From: Sphaerisporangium sp040685555
GTDB taxonomy: Bacteria; Actinomycetota; Actinomycetes; Streptosporangiales; Streptosporangiaceae
Direction: 5' to 3'
DNA length: 64,000 bases
NCBI RefSeq assembly: GCF_040685555.1
Contig: NZ_JBFBIK010000017.1
Location: 1-64,000 of the forward strand
Both the position numbers and the translations under genes were made by a program. Below are positions 53,012-61,480 of this stretch, piece by piece. Within the stretch, counting starts at the first letter, position 1. Each line of letters starts with the position of its first letter. The notes below the pieces were generated by a model that saw only the letters and a program-made list of their open reading frames with translations, did no database searches and was not told where the DNA came from.

Positions 53012-53979
53012 CGGGCTCTCACCCTGGGGTCGATGACGCGGTAGAGGACGTCGGTCAGCAGGTTGACGATGACGAACGTCAGCGCGATGACCAGGACCGT
53101 GCTCTGGACGACCGCGTACTCCTTCTGCTGGATGCCGAGCAGGACCTGCCGGCCGATGCCGGGGACCGAGAAGATCTGCTCGACGACGACGGCCCCGCCC
53201 AGCAGGTAGCCGAACTGCAGGCCGGTCATCGTGACGATCGGGACGAGCGCGTTGCCGAGAACGTGCTTGGTCTGCAGGCGTCGCGCCGGGACGCCCTTGG
53301 CACGCGCGGTGCGGACGAAGTCGTCCGAACGGACCTCGAGAACGGCGGTCCGCGTGGTGCGCAGGATGGGCGCCGCGATGCCGAACCCCAGCACGAGCGC
53401 GGGCATGAGCATCTGCCGCAGGTTGAGCAGGGGATCGGAGAAGAGGGTCGCGTACCCCTGGCCGTTCGGGTTGAAGCCGAACGAGGACGCGAAGACGGAC
53501 AGCAGGGTCGTCGCGAGAAGGAAGGCCGGGATCGAGAGGCCGGCGAGGCTGACGAACTGGCCCACGGCGTCCCTGGGGGAGTCGGGTTTCGAGGCCGCCA
53601 GCATGCCGAGCGGGACGCCGACCAGCAGGGCGAGGATGATCGATAGCACGGCCAGCTCGAAGGTGACCGGCAAGGAATGCAGGGTGAGGTCGAGCACGCT
53701 CTGCTGGGCGCGCGCCGAGTAGCCGAGGTTGCCGGTGAAGAGGTTGCCGAGCCAGGAGAAGAACTGCGTGAACAGCGGCTGGTCGAGACCGTAGTAGCGC
53801 TGGAGGGCCTCCTGCTGGGCCGGGGACAGCGCCGCGGCCTCCGTGCCGAGCCCCGCGGTGATCTGGTTGCCGGGTATCGCGCGGAGCATGACGAACACGA
53901 AGACGGCCACGCCGAGGAGTGTGCCGATCATGCTCGCCGCGCGCCGCGCGACGCGGTTGCGGATGAGTGTCTGCAGCAT
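53008..53979 (-). CDS. Peptide ABC transporter permease, DppB type
   Basis: 323 aa, six membrane helices. The N-terminal helix is followed by PGN and the ~60-residue external loop with LGLDQP-like YYGLDQPLFTQF. The EAA loop is FVRTARAKGVPARRL, and the end is LLTDVLYRVIDPRVR. ATG 53979 was chosen (gagga upstream); the frame is open 11 codons further. Partner of the DppC-type permease. Confidence 0.92.
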   Translation of the reverse strand: MLQTLIRNRVARRAASMIGTLLGVAVFVFVMLRAIPGNQITAGLGTEAAALSPAQQEALQRYYGLDQPLFTQFFSWLGNLFTGNLGYSARAQQSVLDLTLHSLPVTFELAVLSIILALLVGVPLGMLAASKPDSPRDAVGQFVSLAGLSIPAFLLATTLLSVFASSFGFNPNGQGYATLFSDPLLNLRQMLMPALVLGFGIAAPILRTTRTAVLEVRSDDFVRTARAKGVPARRLQTKHVLGNALVPIVTMTGLQFGYLLGGAVVVEQIFSVPGIGRQVLLGIQQKEYAVVQSTVLVIALTFVIVNLLTDVLYRVIDPRVRAR

Positions 53980-54033
53980 ATGCCTGGGTCCTCGCCCCTG
54001 GTGGGGTGCCACGGGGGCACCCCAGGAAGGCGG

Positions 54034-55593
54034 CTAGTTGACGGCCGTGGTGCGCAGGTACTGGAGGGAACCGTTCGCCATCGGGGTGAAGCCCTGTACC
54101 TGGGAGGTGGTCGCGGTGTAGGTGTAGCCCGTGAACAGCCAGACCCACGGCGCGTTGTTCTCGAGCTCCGTGGACACCTTGTCGTAGATCGCCTTGCGCT
54201 CGCCCTGATCGGTCGCCGCCTTGCCCTCGGCGAAGAGCTTGTCGAGCTCCGGCGAGCTGTAGCCGGTCACCTTGTTGAGGTTTCCCTTGCTGGTGAAGTA
54301 GCGGCTGTACATGCCGTCGGGGTCGGGGCGTCCGCCGTTCAGGGCGACGGCCGCGTCGAAGTCGCCGGCCACCCAGCGGTCTACGTACGCGCCGGACTCC
54401 AGCACCTCGAGGTCGAGGTTGATCTTGGCCTCGGCCAGCTGCGCCTTGAGGCTCTGGGCCTCGTTGACCGACGTCGAGTACTCGCCCTGGGAGACGATCG
54501 TCTTGATCGTCACCCCGGAGCTCTTCCCGGCCTTGCCGAGGTACTCGGCGGCCTTGCCGGGATCGCGTGTGGGGCAGGGACGCTGGTCGGGGTTCGACTT
54601 GAAGGCGGGCGCCGTGATGGGCCCGGTCACCGTGCCCTCGCCGAGGGCGGCGGTGTCGAGCACCTGCTTGCGGTCGACCGCGCACTGGACGGCGAGGCGC
54701 ACGTTGACGTCGGTGAGGTCGCCGCGGCGCGCGTTGAGCTGCAGGACGTGGTAGCTCAGCTGCGGGGTCTTGGCCACCGTGAGCTGCGCCGCCGCCGCGG
54801 TCTTGGCCACGAGCGGGTCGTCGAAGACCGCGAGCTGCACGTTGCCCGACTGCATCGCGGAGACGATGGAGGACTCGTCGGGGATCACGCGGAACTCGAC
54901 GCCGGCCAGCTTCGGCTTCTCGTCGCCCCAGTACTTCTCGTTCTTGACGAGGTTGAGCGACTGGCCCGCGACCCGGTTCTTCAGGACGAACGGCCCGGTG
55001 CCGTCGGGGGTCGTGTTGAGCGACGCCTCGGTGTCGTCCGAGGAGAGCATGGCCATGTTGACCACGGCGAGGTTCGACGGCAGGGCCGCGTCCGGCGTGC
55101 TGAGGTGCAGCACCACGGTCTTCGGGTCGGGCGCGTCGACCGAGGTGACCGAGGCCAGCGAGGCGCTCGCGACGGCGGCGGTGGCCTCGTCCTTGATCTT
55201 GTCGAGTGAGGACTTGACGTCCTTGGAGTCGAAGGCGCTGCCGTCGCTGAAGGTGACGCCGTCACGCAGAGCGAAGGTCAGCGTGCGGCCGTCCTTCGAC
55301 GTCTCCCACGACGTGGCCAGCCCCGGTACGACGTTGAGGTCCTTGTCGAACTCGGTGAGGGTGCCATAGATGTTCTGCAGGACGTTCACCGCCTGGAACT
55401 GCGTGGCCTTCCAGGGAAAGAGCGTGTCGGGGTCGGACGTCACGCCCACCACGAGGCTGCCGCCGGTTCCGCCCGCGGCGCCGGGCTTCGCTGCCGGCGT
55501 CGAGGACGAGCACCCGGTGAGCGCGGCGGACGCCGCCGTGGCGACCCCGATCGCCAGGAGGGCGCCACGGGTCATCCGTGATCTGTGCCACAT
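54034..55593 (-). CDS. Peptide-type ABC transporter substrate-binding lipoprotein
   Basis: 519 aa, family 5 solute-binding protein. Signal sequence with lipobox ALTGC (Cys28), a Ser/Ala/Gly linker, then the binding fold with LTFALRDGVTFSDGSAFDSKDV and AVQCAVDRKQVLDTAALG. Anchored outside the membrane, it delivers ligand to the two permeases encoded next. The MurQ/AnmK context points to anhydromuropeptides or cell-wall peptides. ATG 55593 behind gaggagaccat. First gene of the operon. Confidence 0.92.
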   Translation of the reverse strand: MWHRSRMTRGALLAIGVATAASAALTGCSSSTPAAKPGAAGGTGGSLVVGVTSDPDTLFPWKATQFQAVNVLQNIYGTLTEFDKDLNVVPGLATSWETSKDGRTLTFALRDGVTFSDGSAFDSKDVKSSLDKIKDEATAAVASASLASVTSVDAPDPKTVVLHLSTPDAALPSNLAVVNMAMLSSDDTEASLNTTPDGTGPFVLKNRVAGQSLNLVKNEKYWGDEKPKLAGVEFRVIPDESSIVSAMQSGNVQLAVFDDPLVAKTAAAAQLTVAKTPQLSYHVLQLNARRGDLTDVNVRLAVQCAVDRKQVLDTAALGEGTVTGPITAPAFKSNPDQRPCPTRDPGKAAEYLGKAGKSSGVTIKTIVSQGEYSTSVNEAQSLKAQLAEAKINLDLEVLESGAYVDRWVAGDFDAAVALNGGRPDPDGMYSRYFTSKGNLNKVTGYSSPELDKLFAEGKAATDQGERKAIYDKVSTELENNAPWVWLFTGYTYTATTSQVQGFTPMANGSLQYLRTTAVN

Positions 55594-55762
55594 ATGGTCT
55601 CCTCAGTGACATTCGATGCTGCTCTGCCGGCGCGCTGAGCAGCCGCGCGGTCACCGAGGAAGCATCCGTGGTCCAAGTAGGGCATAAAAGTACACGCGTT
55701 GGTTTGGTTTGTGTAATTTTATTGCCGTGATGACCGGACAACGCTGGGGCGAGGGAGTCGGG
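55594..55762. promoter_or_regulatory. Divergent control region between muropeptide operon and RpiR-type regulator
   Basis: The stretch 55681-55730 is AT-rich against the genome average. gtaattttattgc (55713-55725) is an imperfect palindrome and a candidate operator for the regulator. On the minus strand ttacac and tacttt (spacing 18) could be the operon promoter, overlapping it. No element is certain. Confidence 0.4.
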
Positions 55763-56665
55763 ATGAGTGCAGGCGGGGCCGGTCACACGGACTCGGGGGT
55801 GGTCCTGGTACGGATCCGGGCGGCCTTACCCGGGTTACGGCCATCGGAGAAGCGCCTGGCGCAGGTCTTCCTCGACAACCCGGCGGAGGCCGCCAACCTG
55901 TCGATCGCGGAGCTCGCCGCCCGGTGCGGCACCTCGACCACCTCGGTCGTGCGCTTCTACCAGCGCATGGGCTACGCCCACTACAAGGACTTCCGGATCG
56001 ACCTGACCCGGGAGGTGACGCGGGAAGAGCTCACGACATCGAACATCTCCGAGATGTCCGGCGACATCGACCGCGACGACACGCTGGACGAGATCGTCGC
56101 CAAGGTGGCGATGAACGAGACGCTCTCCATCGCCGACACCGCCCGCACGCTCGACACCGAAGCGCTCGGCCGTGCCGTCGCGCTCGTGCTCTCGGCCCGC
56201 CGCCTCGACAGCTTCGGCGTCGGCGCGAGCTCCTTCGTCGGGCTCGACCTCCAGCAGAAACTCACCCGCATCGGCCGGACGGCCATCAACTGGCGTGACC
56301 CGCACTCGGCCTGGACCTCCGCGGCCACCCTCGACGACGCCTGTGTCGCCATCGCCATCTCGCACACCGGCGCGACCGTCGACACCGTCGAGTTCCTCGC
56401 GATCGCCCGCAAGGCCGGCGCCGCGACGATCGCCATCACGAACTTCCGCGAGTCACCGCTCGCCGCGACGGCCGACATCGTGCTCACCACCGCCGCGCGG
56501 GAGACCAGGTTCCGCTCCGGCGCGCTCGGCAGCCGCATCGCCCAGCTCATGGTGGTCGACTGCCTGTTCACGGGCGTCGCCCAGGCCTCCTACGACGCGT
56601 CGATGGAGGCGTTGCGCAGCACCTACACCATCGTCCACGACCGCGGTGCCCACAGGCGCGCCTGA
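55763..56665 (+). CDS. RpiR/MurR-family transcriptional regulator
   Basis: 300 aa. N-terminal helix-turn-helix of RpiR type (AELAARCGTSTTSVVRFYQRMGYAHYKDFR, ~50-85). The C-terminal SIS sugar-phosphate sensor (~125-275) includes RLDSFGVGASSFVGLDL and AISHTGATVDTVEFLAIARKAGA. E. coli MurR, same architecture, senses MurNAc-6-phosphate; that is the AnmK product and MurQ substrate here, so the same ligand is likely. ATG 55763 with gcgagggag upstream; ATG 55730 would add 11 residues. Transcribed away from the operon it probably controls. Confidence 0.9.
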   Translation: MSAGGAGHTDSGVVLVRIRAALPGLRPSEKRLAQVFLDNPAEAANLSIAELAARCGTSTTSVVRFYQRMGYAHYKDFRIDLTREVTREELTTSNISEMSGDIDRDDTLDEIVAKVAMNETLSIADTARTLDTEALGRAVALVLSARRLDSFGVGASSFVGLDLQQKLTRIGRTAINWRDPHSAWTSAATLDDACVAIAISHTGATVDTVEFLAIARKAGAATIAITNFRESPLAATADIVLTTAARETRFRSGALGSRIAQLMVVDCLFTGVAQASYDASMEALRSTYTIVHDRGAHRRA

Positions 56666-56707
56666 TCTGCCGAGGTGCCGTTGCCGGGGCTCGCCTAGCA
56701 TGGAGAG

Positions 56708-57820
56708 ATGCGCGCCGATCCGGTGACGTTGTTCCTCTGCGGTGACGTCATGCTCGGCCGGGGAGTCGACCAGATCCTTCCGCACCCCGGCGATCGGGCA
56801 CTGCGGGAGCCCTGCGTCCAGGACGCCCTTGACTACGTCACGCTGGCGGAGGCGGCGCACGGTCCGATTCCTCGTCCGGCCGGCTTCTTCTGGCCGTGGG
56901 GTGACGCCCTGCGGACGCTGGAGGAGGCCGCGCCGGATGTCCGGGTGGTGAACCTGGAGACGAGCGTCACGCGAAGCGACGAGTTCGCACCGCGGAAAGC
57001 CGTGCACTACCGGATGAACCCAGCCAACCTTCCCTGCTTGGCCGCCGCCCGCCCCGATGCCTGCGTACTGGCGAACAACCACGTGCTCGACTTCGGCCGC
57101 CGGGGCCTCGCGGAAACGCTCGACGCCCTGGCCGGTGCCGGGCTACGGGCGGTGGGGGCCGGTCGGCAGCTGAGCGAGGCGCGGCGGCCCGCGGTCGTCA
57201 CGGTCGACGGTGGCGGGCGGGTCCTGGTCTTCTCCTGGGGGATGGCGTCCAGCGGCGTTCCGCCGTCGTGGGCGGCGACCCCAGAACGAGCCGGGGTTGA
57301 TTTCCTCCCCGAGCCGCCGGAAACCGGCACGACCGAGGTGGCCGAGCGCGTGCGGCAGGTGAAGCGCCCTGGTGACGTCGCGGTCGCATCCATCCACTGG
57401 GGCTCCAACTGGGGCTACGACGTTTCCCGAAGCCAGACGCGTCTTGCCCACGGGCTGGTCGATGGTGGTGTCGACGTCGTGCACGGGCACTCTTCCCACC
57501 ATCCCCGGCCCATCGAGGTGTACCGCGACAGGCTCATCCTCTACGGCTGCGGCGACCTCGTCGACGACTACGAGGGCATCACCGGCTACGAGGAGTACCG
57601 GGACGACCTGCGGCTGATGTACTTCGTCTCGCTGGAGCCGGGGTCCGGGAAGCTGGCCGGTCTCCGGATGACGCCCATGCGGGCTCGTCGGCTGCGTCTC
57701 CAGCACGCCTCCCGTGAAGAGTCCGAGTGGCTTCAGGCGGTTCTCGACAGGGTCAGCCGTGACTTCGGGTCACGAGTCGACCTGGAGCCGGACGGCACGC
57801 TCGCTCTCCGGAGAGCGTAG
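56708..57820 (+). CDS. CapA-family metallophosphoesterase-like protein
   Basis: 370 aa. PgsA/CapA family motifs: LFLCGDVMLGRGVD, NNHVLDFGRRGL, IHWGSNWGYD and HGHSSHHPRPIEVY, a calcineurin-like metal-site set. CapA proteins take part in poly-gamma-glutamate capsule export, but this one lacks the N-terminal membrane anchor and the cap/pgs partner genes, so its role is probably different. A tagcat box at 56696-56701 sits 7 bases before ATG 56708, suggesting a nearly leaderless transcript. The methyltransferase gene starts six bases after its stop. Confidence 0.88.
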   Translation: MRADPVTLFLCGDVMLGRGVDQILPHPGDRALREPCVQDALDYVTLAEAAHGPIPRPAGFFWPWGDALRTLEEAAPDVRVVNLETSVTRSDEFAPRKAVHYRMNPANLPCLAAARPDACVLANNHVLDFGRRGLAETLDALAGAGLRAVGAGRQLSEARRPAVVTVDGGGRVLVFSWGMASSGVPPSWAATPERAGVDFLPEPPETGTTEVAERVRQVKRPGDVAVASIHWGSNWGYDVSRSQTRLAHGLVDGGVDVVHGHSSHHPRPIEVYRDRLILYGCGDLVDDYEGITGYEEYRDDLRLMYFVSLEPGSGKLAGLRMTPMRARRLRLQHASREESEWLQAVLDRVSRDFGSRVDLEPDGTLALRRA

Positions 57821-57825
57821 GCGCC

Positions 57826-58467
57826 GTGACCGGAGACGCCTCTCCCGAAGATCTCGTCAGCGCCGTCCGGGCGGCAGGCATCCACGATGAGCGTCTGATC
57901 GAGGCCGTGCGTTCGACGCCACGAGCGGCATTCGTGCCCGCAGATCACGCCGGCGTCGCCTACCATGACGAGCCCATCCCGATCGGGCACCGGCAGGTGA
58001 CCACGCAGCCTTCGTTGTCAGCAATGATGATCGAAGGCCTCGGTCTCGCAGGGGACGAGCACGTGCTCGAGATCGGCACCGGCCTCGGCTACCAGACCGG
58101 GCTGCTCGCTCGCCTGGCCGCCGATGTCGTGAGCATCGAGCGATGGCCGGATCTGGTGGAGCAGGTGCGGCGGAATCTCGCCCGGCAAGGTGTCGACAAT
58201 GTCGAGTTGCTGGTCGGGGACGGCAGCCGCGGACTGCCGGACCACGCTCCCTACGATGCCATCATCGTGTCGGCCGCCTTCCCCGAGGTCCCCCCGCCGC
58301 TGGTCAAACAGCTCCGGCTCGGGGGCCGTCTCGTACAGCCCGTCGGACCGGGCGGGCAGGAGGAGGTCGTCCTGTTCCAGCGCGCCGCGACCGGGCTGGA
58401 ACGCCGGCAGGTCCTCACGTTGGCCTACTTTGTCCGCCTCCATGGAGAGTACGGCTTTCCGCCATGA
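57826..58467 (+). CDS. Protein-L-isoaspartate O-methyltransferase family protein
   Basis: 213 aa. SAM site VLEIGTGLGYQTGLLARL, with RAAFVPADHAGVAYHDEPIPIGHRQVTTQPSLSAMMIE containing the PCMT substrate signature. The C-terminal region is PLVKQLRLGGRLVQPVG. PCMT repairs isoaspartyl residues, and actinobacterial paralogues also modify peptide natural products; here the linked CapA gene suggests a fixed pair. GTG 57826, six bases after the previous stop. Confidence 0.9.
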   Translation: MTGDASPEDLVSAVRAAGIHDERLIEAVRSTPRAAFVPADHAGVAYHDEPIPIGHRQVTTQPSLSAMMIEGLGLAGDEHVLEIGTGLGYQTGLLARLAADVVSIERWPDLVEQVRRNLARQGVDNVELLVGDGSRGLPDHAPYDAIIVSAAFPEVPPPLVKQLRLGGRLVQPVGPGGQEEVVLFQRAATGLERRQVLTLAYFVRLHGEYGFPP

Positions 58468-58480
58468 GAGCGTCATCGCC

Positions 58481-58505
58481 GATGTACTACATGGGTAGTA
58501 CCATC
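58481..58505 (+). promoter_or_regulatory. Operator palindrome of the toxin-antitoxin pair
   Basis: tactac (58485-58490) and gtagta (58495-58500) form a perfect inverted repeat with an atgg spacer, and the flanks gatg / catc extend it. It lies 6 to 26 bases before the antitoxin start, where Phd/YefM-type antitoxins bind to repress their own operon. Confidence 0.6.
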
Positions 58506-58510
58506 GGAGT

Positions 58511-58762
58511 ATGGAGACGACCGCGCGTGAGTTCAATCAGCAGTCGGCGCGCATTCTCGCGGCCGCCGAACATGGAGAGACAATAGCCGTGACGAAGAAC
58601 GGACGGCACATCGCCACACTGGTGCCCGCAGACAGGGCCGAGCCGCCTCTTCCCTACCCGACCGACCCCATGGGCGATCAGGACGATCTGCCAACGTTCG
58701 ACGGCCCGGCCGATCTCTCGGCCCGGACCGACGCGTTGCTAGCCGAGGGGTTCGGTCTGTGA
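58511..58762 (+). CDS. Phd/YefM-family antitoxin
   Basis: 83 aa. The N-terminal DNA-binding domain begins METTAREFNQQSARILAAAE with ETIAVTKNGRHIATLVP, the Phd/YefM consensus. The C-terminal half is acidic and Pro-rich and would bind the toxin. Translation is coupled to the toxin gene (gtga overlap at the stop). Despite pairing with a PIN toxin, the fold class is Phd rather than VapB-AbrB. Confidence 0.88.
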   Translation: METTAREFNQQSARILAAAEHGETIAVTKNGRHIATLVPADRAEPPLPYPTDPMGDQDDLPTFDGPADLSARTDALLAEGFGL

Positions 58763-59199
58763 CAGCGCCCGTCGCCATCGCCGACACGTCGGCTCTTCTC
58801 GCGGTGTTCAATCGCGGGGACACCGAGCATGCGGCGTGTGTCAAGGCTCGCGGGACCATCGGGCACCTGGTGATCTCTCCCTTGGTGCTCGCCGAACTCG
58901 ACTATCTGATCACCAGTGCAGCCGGTCCGCAGGCCGCGATCGCCGTTCTCGACCACATCATGGACAAGATCGATGTGAAGAGATACGAAGTTCCCGAGGT
59001 CTCCCCGCATCTGCGTACCGCTCGCGCCCTCATGGTTCGCTACAAGACGATGAACATCGGGCTCACCGACGCGATGAACGCAGCCTTGGCCGCGGAGTTC
59101 TGTACGGACACCGTCTTCACCCTGGACCGCAGGCATTTCCGTGCCCTACGTCCAATCACCAGCCACGAGTCCTTCCGGCTTCTGCCTGACGACATCTGA
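58759..59199 (+). CDS. PIN-domain toxin (VapC family)
   Basis: 146-aa ribonuclease of the VapC type. Acidic metal-site residues: Asp9 in IADTSALLAVF, Glu in LAELDYLI, Asp in IGLTDAMNAALAAEF, and the last Asp in FTLDRRHF. GTG 58759 overlaps the antitoxin stop. Expected to cleave tRNA or rRNA when free of antitoxin. Intact. Confidence 0.9.
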   Translation: MTAPVAIADTSALLAVFNRGDTEHAACVKARGTIGHLVISPLVLAELDYLITSAAGPQAAIAVLDHIMDKIDVKRYEVPEVSPHLRTARALMVRYKTMNIGLTDAMNAALAAEFCTDTVFTLDRRHFRALRPITSHESFRLLPDDI

Positions 59200-59449
59200 C
59201 CGCTGCCCGGCGGCGATCATACGCATCTCCTTGATCTTCCTCAGGGGCGTCGCAGCCATCCCGACCTTCCTGGTTCAACACCTGCTGCGGCAGCCGGGTG
59301 ACGACGACCGGCTCGGCCGTGGTGAGGGGCTCTCCCATGGCGGTGTCCAGTGCGACCATCAGGCCCGAGGTCCAGCGGAGCACGGCCGGCCCGGTTGAAT
59401 CCCCGGGCGAGGGCCAGCAGTGGTTCCTCGTCGGCTCCATTTAGGGTTA
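59200..59449 (-). pseudogene. Downstream part of a small gene split by the IS (degenerate)
   Basis: On the minus strand two frames show coding-like fragments, DEEPLLALARGFNRAG and then RWTSGLMVALDTAMGEPLTT to VVVTRLPQQVLNQEG. A third fragment MAATPLRKIKEMRMIAAG comes after ggaaggtcggg. They need frameshifts to join. With the fragment at 60453-60534 they look like one short gene interrupted by the IS and decayed. No family recognised. Confidence 0.35.
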
Positions 59450-60452
59450 GGAGCTGTTTCTTAGATCTCCTGACAGGATGCGTCGGGTTGGTGACGCTTA
59501 GTTTATGGGTCGTGGTGATCTGACGAACGCGGAGTGTGAGCGGCTGGAGCCGCTGTTACCGCCGGGCGGGGCACGCGGAGGCCGGTGGAATGATCACCGG
59601 ATGGTGCTCAATGGGGTGTTCTACCGGGTGCGTACGGGGGTACCGTGGCGCGATCTTCCTGAGCGGTTCGGGTCGTGGGTGACGGTCTGCAAGCGGCATC
59701 GCCGCTGGTCGGCGGATGGTACGTGGGAGCGGCTGCTGGCCGTGGTCCAGGCGGCCGAGGACGCTGCGGGCCGGGTGGATTGGGATGTGTCGGTGGATTC
59801 CACGATCACGCGGGCGCACCAGCACGCGGCTGGTGCGCCGCGTACACCACCGCCGGTTTCCGCGTTAAAGGGGGGACCGGCCGGGACAAAGCGGGGCGAT
59901 CCGGTGTGGCGGGGTCTGCGCGTCCAGTTGGAGGAGGTGGTCAGGCAGGTGAGTGCTTAGGACGCTCGCGGGGTGGGTTCTCCACCAAGATTCACCTGTC
60001 CGCCGATGGGCGGTGCCGTCCGCTGTCGATGTTGATAACCCCTGGGCAGCACGGGGACAGTCCGCAGTTTCGGCCGGTGCTGGAGGCGATTTGCATCCCG
60101 CGTATCGGTCCGGGTCGGCCGCGTACCCGACCTGACAGCGTGAGTGCCGACAATGCCTACAGTTCCCGCGCCAACCGCCGTTACCTGCGCCGCCGTAAGA
60201 TCCGCCATACCATCCCAGAACCGCGTGATCAGCGGGCCAACCGGCGTAGGCGCGGCTCGGCCGGCGGGCGTCCGGCCGGGTTTGACACCGAGCGTTACAA
60301 GAAACGCAACGTTGTCGAGCGGGCGATCAACCGGCTGAAGAACTTCCGGGCCGTGGCCACTCGGTATGACAAGCGCGCCTACATCTACCTCGGGACCGTC
60401 ACAGTCGCTGCCTTGGTCATATGGCTCCGCGTCTGATCCAGGAAACAGGCCC
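59450..60452 (+). mobile_element. IS5-family insertion sequence
   Basis: 1003 bp with imperfect terminal inverted repeats: ggagctgtttcttagatc at 59450-59467, and gatccaggaaacaggccc at 60435-60452 (14 of 18 match on inversion). Flanked by ta on both sides (59448-59449, 60453-60454), matching a 2-bp TA target duplication as in the IS427 group. Contains one transposase gene in two frames. Confidence 0.8.
59505..60436 (+). CDS. IS5-family transposase, two overlapping frames
   Basis: Frame 1 (59505-59960) encodes the N-terminal DNA-binding part and the first catalytic Asp (VDSTITRAHQHAAG). The second frame (up to 60436) holds GFSTKIHLSADGR, the second Asp in SADNAYSSRANRRYL, and the Glu in RNVVERAINRLKNF, completing DDE. 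The frames differ by -1; a run of six G after aaa (59868-59876) is a plausible slippage site. In IS427-type elements a programmed -1 shift makes the full enzyme, so this could be functional or simply mutated. Confidence 0.75.
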
Positions 60453-60534
60453 TAGCCCAGGTAACCGCCTGAGCGGCACGAGCCTCGCGAGTCGGCGCCC
60501 CGCGCAGTTCACCGAGCACGGTGGTGAACAGCAT
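60453..60534 (-). pseudogene. N-terminal part of a small gene cut by the IS
   Basis: ATG 60534 is preceded by a perfect aaggagg five bases upstream and encodes MLFTTVLGELRGAPTREARA and a few more residues (to AVTWA), after which the frame enters the IS end. Such a strong ribosome site implies a once-expressed gene. It lies 207 bases downstream of the XRE regulator on the same strand. Confidence 0.5.
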
Positions 60535-60741
60535 TGCTACCTCCTTGATAGACGTGTCTCACGTCGAGGCTGCATATCTAGCAGGGCGTCCTGACAATTT
60601 TGGAGCCTCTCCCGTCCGATGGGTAGACTTTGAGATCTCAACTGCGCCACAGATCAAGGACTCCGGTCGGCTCCAACGGCTTCAAAAGTCACTACATGTG
60701 CAGATATGGCAGGCGCCGTCGCTCCTTCTAAGGGAGCTGGG

Positions 60742-61308
60742 CTACCGGGAGGAGAGCGCCTCCAGGAACTCCTTGAGACCAGGGGACTCAACATCGAGGT
60801 TTCCAAAGGACTCTCCTTCAAACCCGGAAGTGACTTCCGCGCCGGTCTCTGCCTCACCGTCGATTACGTCGGAAGGGTAGAACTCCTCCACGTCGAACAG
60901 GGTCTCCCCCTCCCAACGCGCCATGGATGGGGCGACGTGCGTGGCGTTCGAGTCAGCACCCGTCCGTGAGAGACTCACTCGACAGAAGGACGTGTAGACC
61001 TCAATCAAGATTTGCCGTTGACGCTCGTCAAGCAGTGAGTCCGCACGAATGGCGGTCAAAACGTCAGAACTGTGATTGCCGTCGCTATTCCCTGCAGTCA
61101 TTGTGAGCAGACTTCCCGCCGTGATTCCGAGCCCCCTGGCGATCTGGCCGACGACCTCTGCGCTCGGCGTACGCTGCCCGCGTTCGATCTGGCTGAGATA
61201 GGGATTCGAGATGCCTGACGCGTCCGCCAGTTGGCGCAGAGACAGATGCGCCTGCTGGCGTCGCTCGCGGATGCAGTCGCCGATCGAGAGTGTCGCAGGG
61301 GGAGACAT
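60742..61308 (-). CDS. XRE-family transcriptional regulator
   Basis: 188 aa. Helix-turn-helix at residues ~10-65 (RERRQQAHLSLRQLADASGISNPYLSQIERGQRTPSAEVVGQIARGLG). Then a helical stretch with ERQRQILIEVYTSFC and an acidic C-terminus. ATG 61308 chosen; ATG 61329 (with aaggtgtcggtg upstream) would add seven residues. The frame further upstream is not protein-like. Downstream on the same strand is the gene split by the IS, probably its former partner. Confidence 0.85.
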   Translation of the reverse strand: MSPPATLSIGDCIRERRQQAHLSLRQLADASGISNPYLSQIERGQRTPSAEVVGQIARGLGITAGSLLTMTAGNSDGNHSSDVLTAIRADSLLDERQRQILIEVYTSFCRVSLSRTGADSNATHVAPSMARWEGETLFDVEEFYPSDVIDGEAETGAEVTSGFEGESFGNLDVESPGLKEFLEALSSR

Positions 61309-61480
61309 GAAGTCGAGTGTGCCGCACATCACCGACACCTTGGCAAGGGCGGTGCGACGATCCCTCGGGTTTTCCTTCCGTCGCATCTGAAGAGTCCGCT
61401 TTACTGGCCTTCTCCGCGATCCGCTGGTCTGGGTGGATGTCGCCCAGGTCACGGGTGCAGCTGATCCCTGGAGTTCGGCC

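Noticed and set aside
60860..60885. TVDYVGR on the plus strand, the same seven residues as in the NucS N-terminus (a third nucS fragment?)
   Set aside because: It is antisense to the XRE gene and similarity stops on both sides, so it is coincidence.
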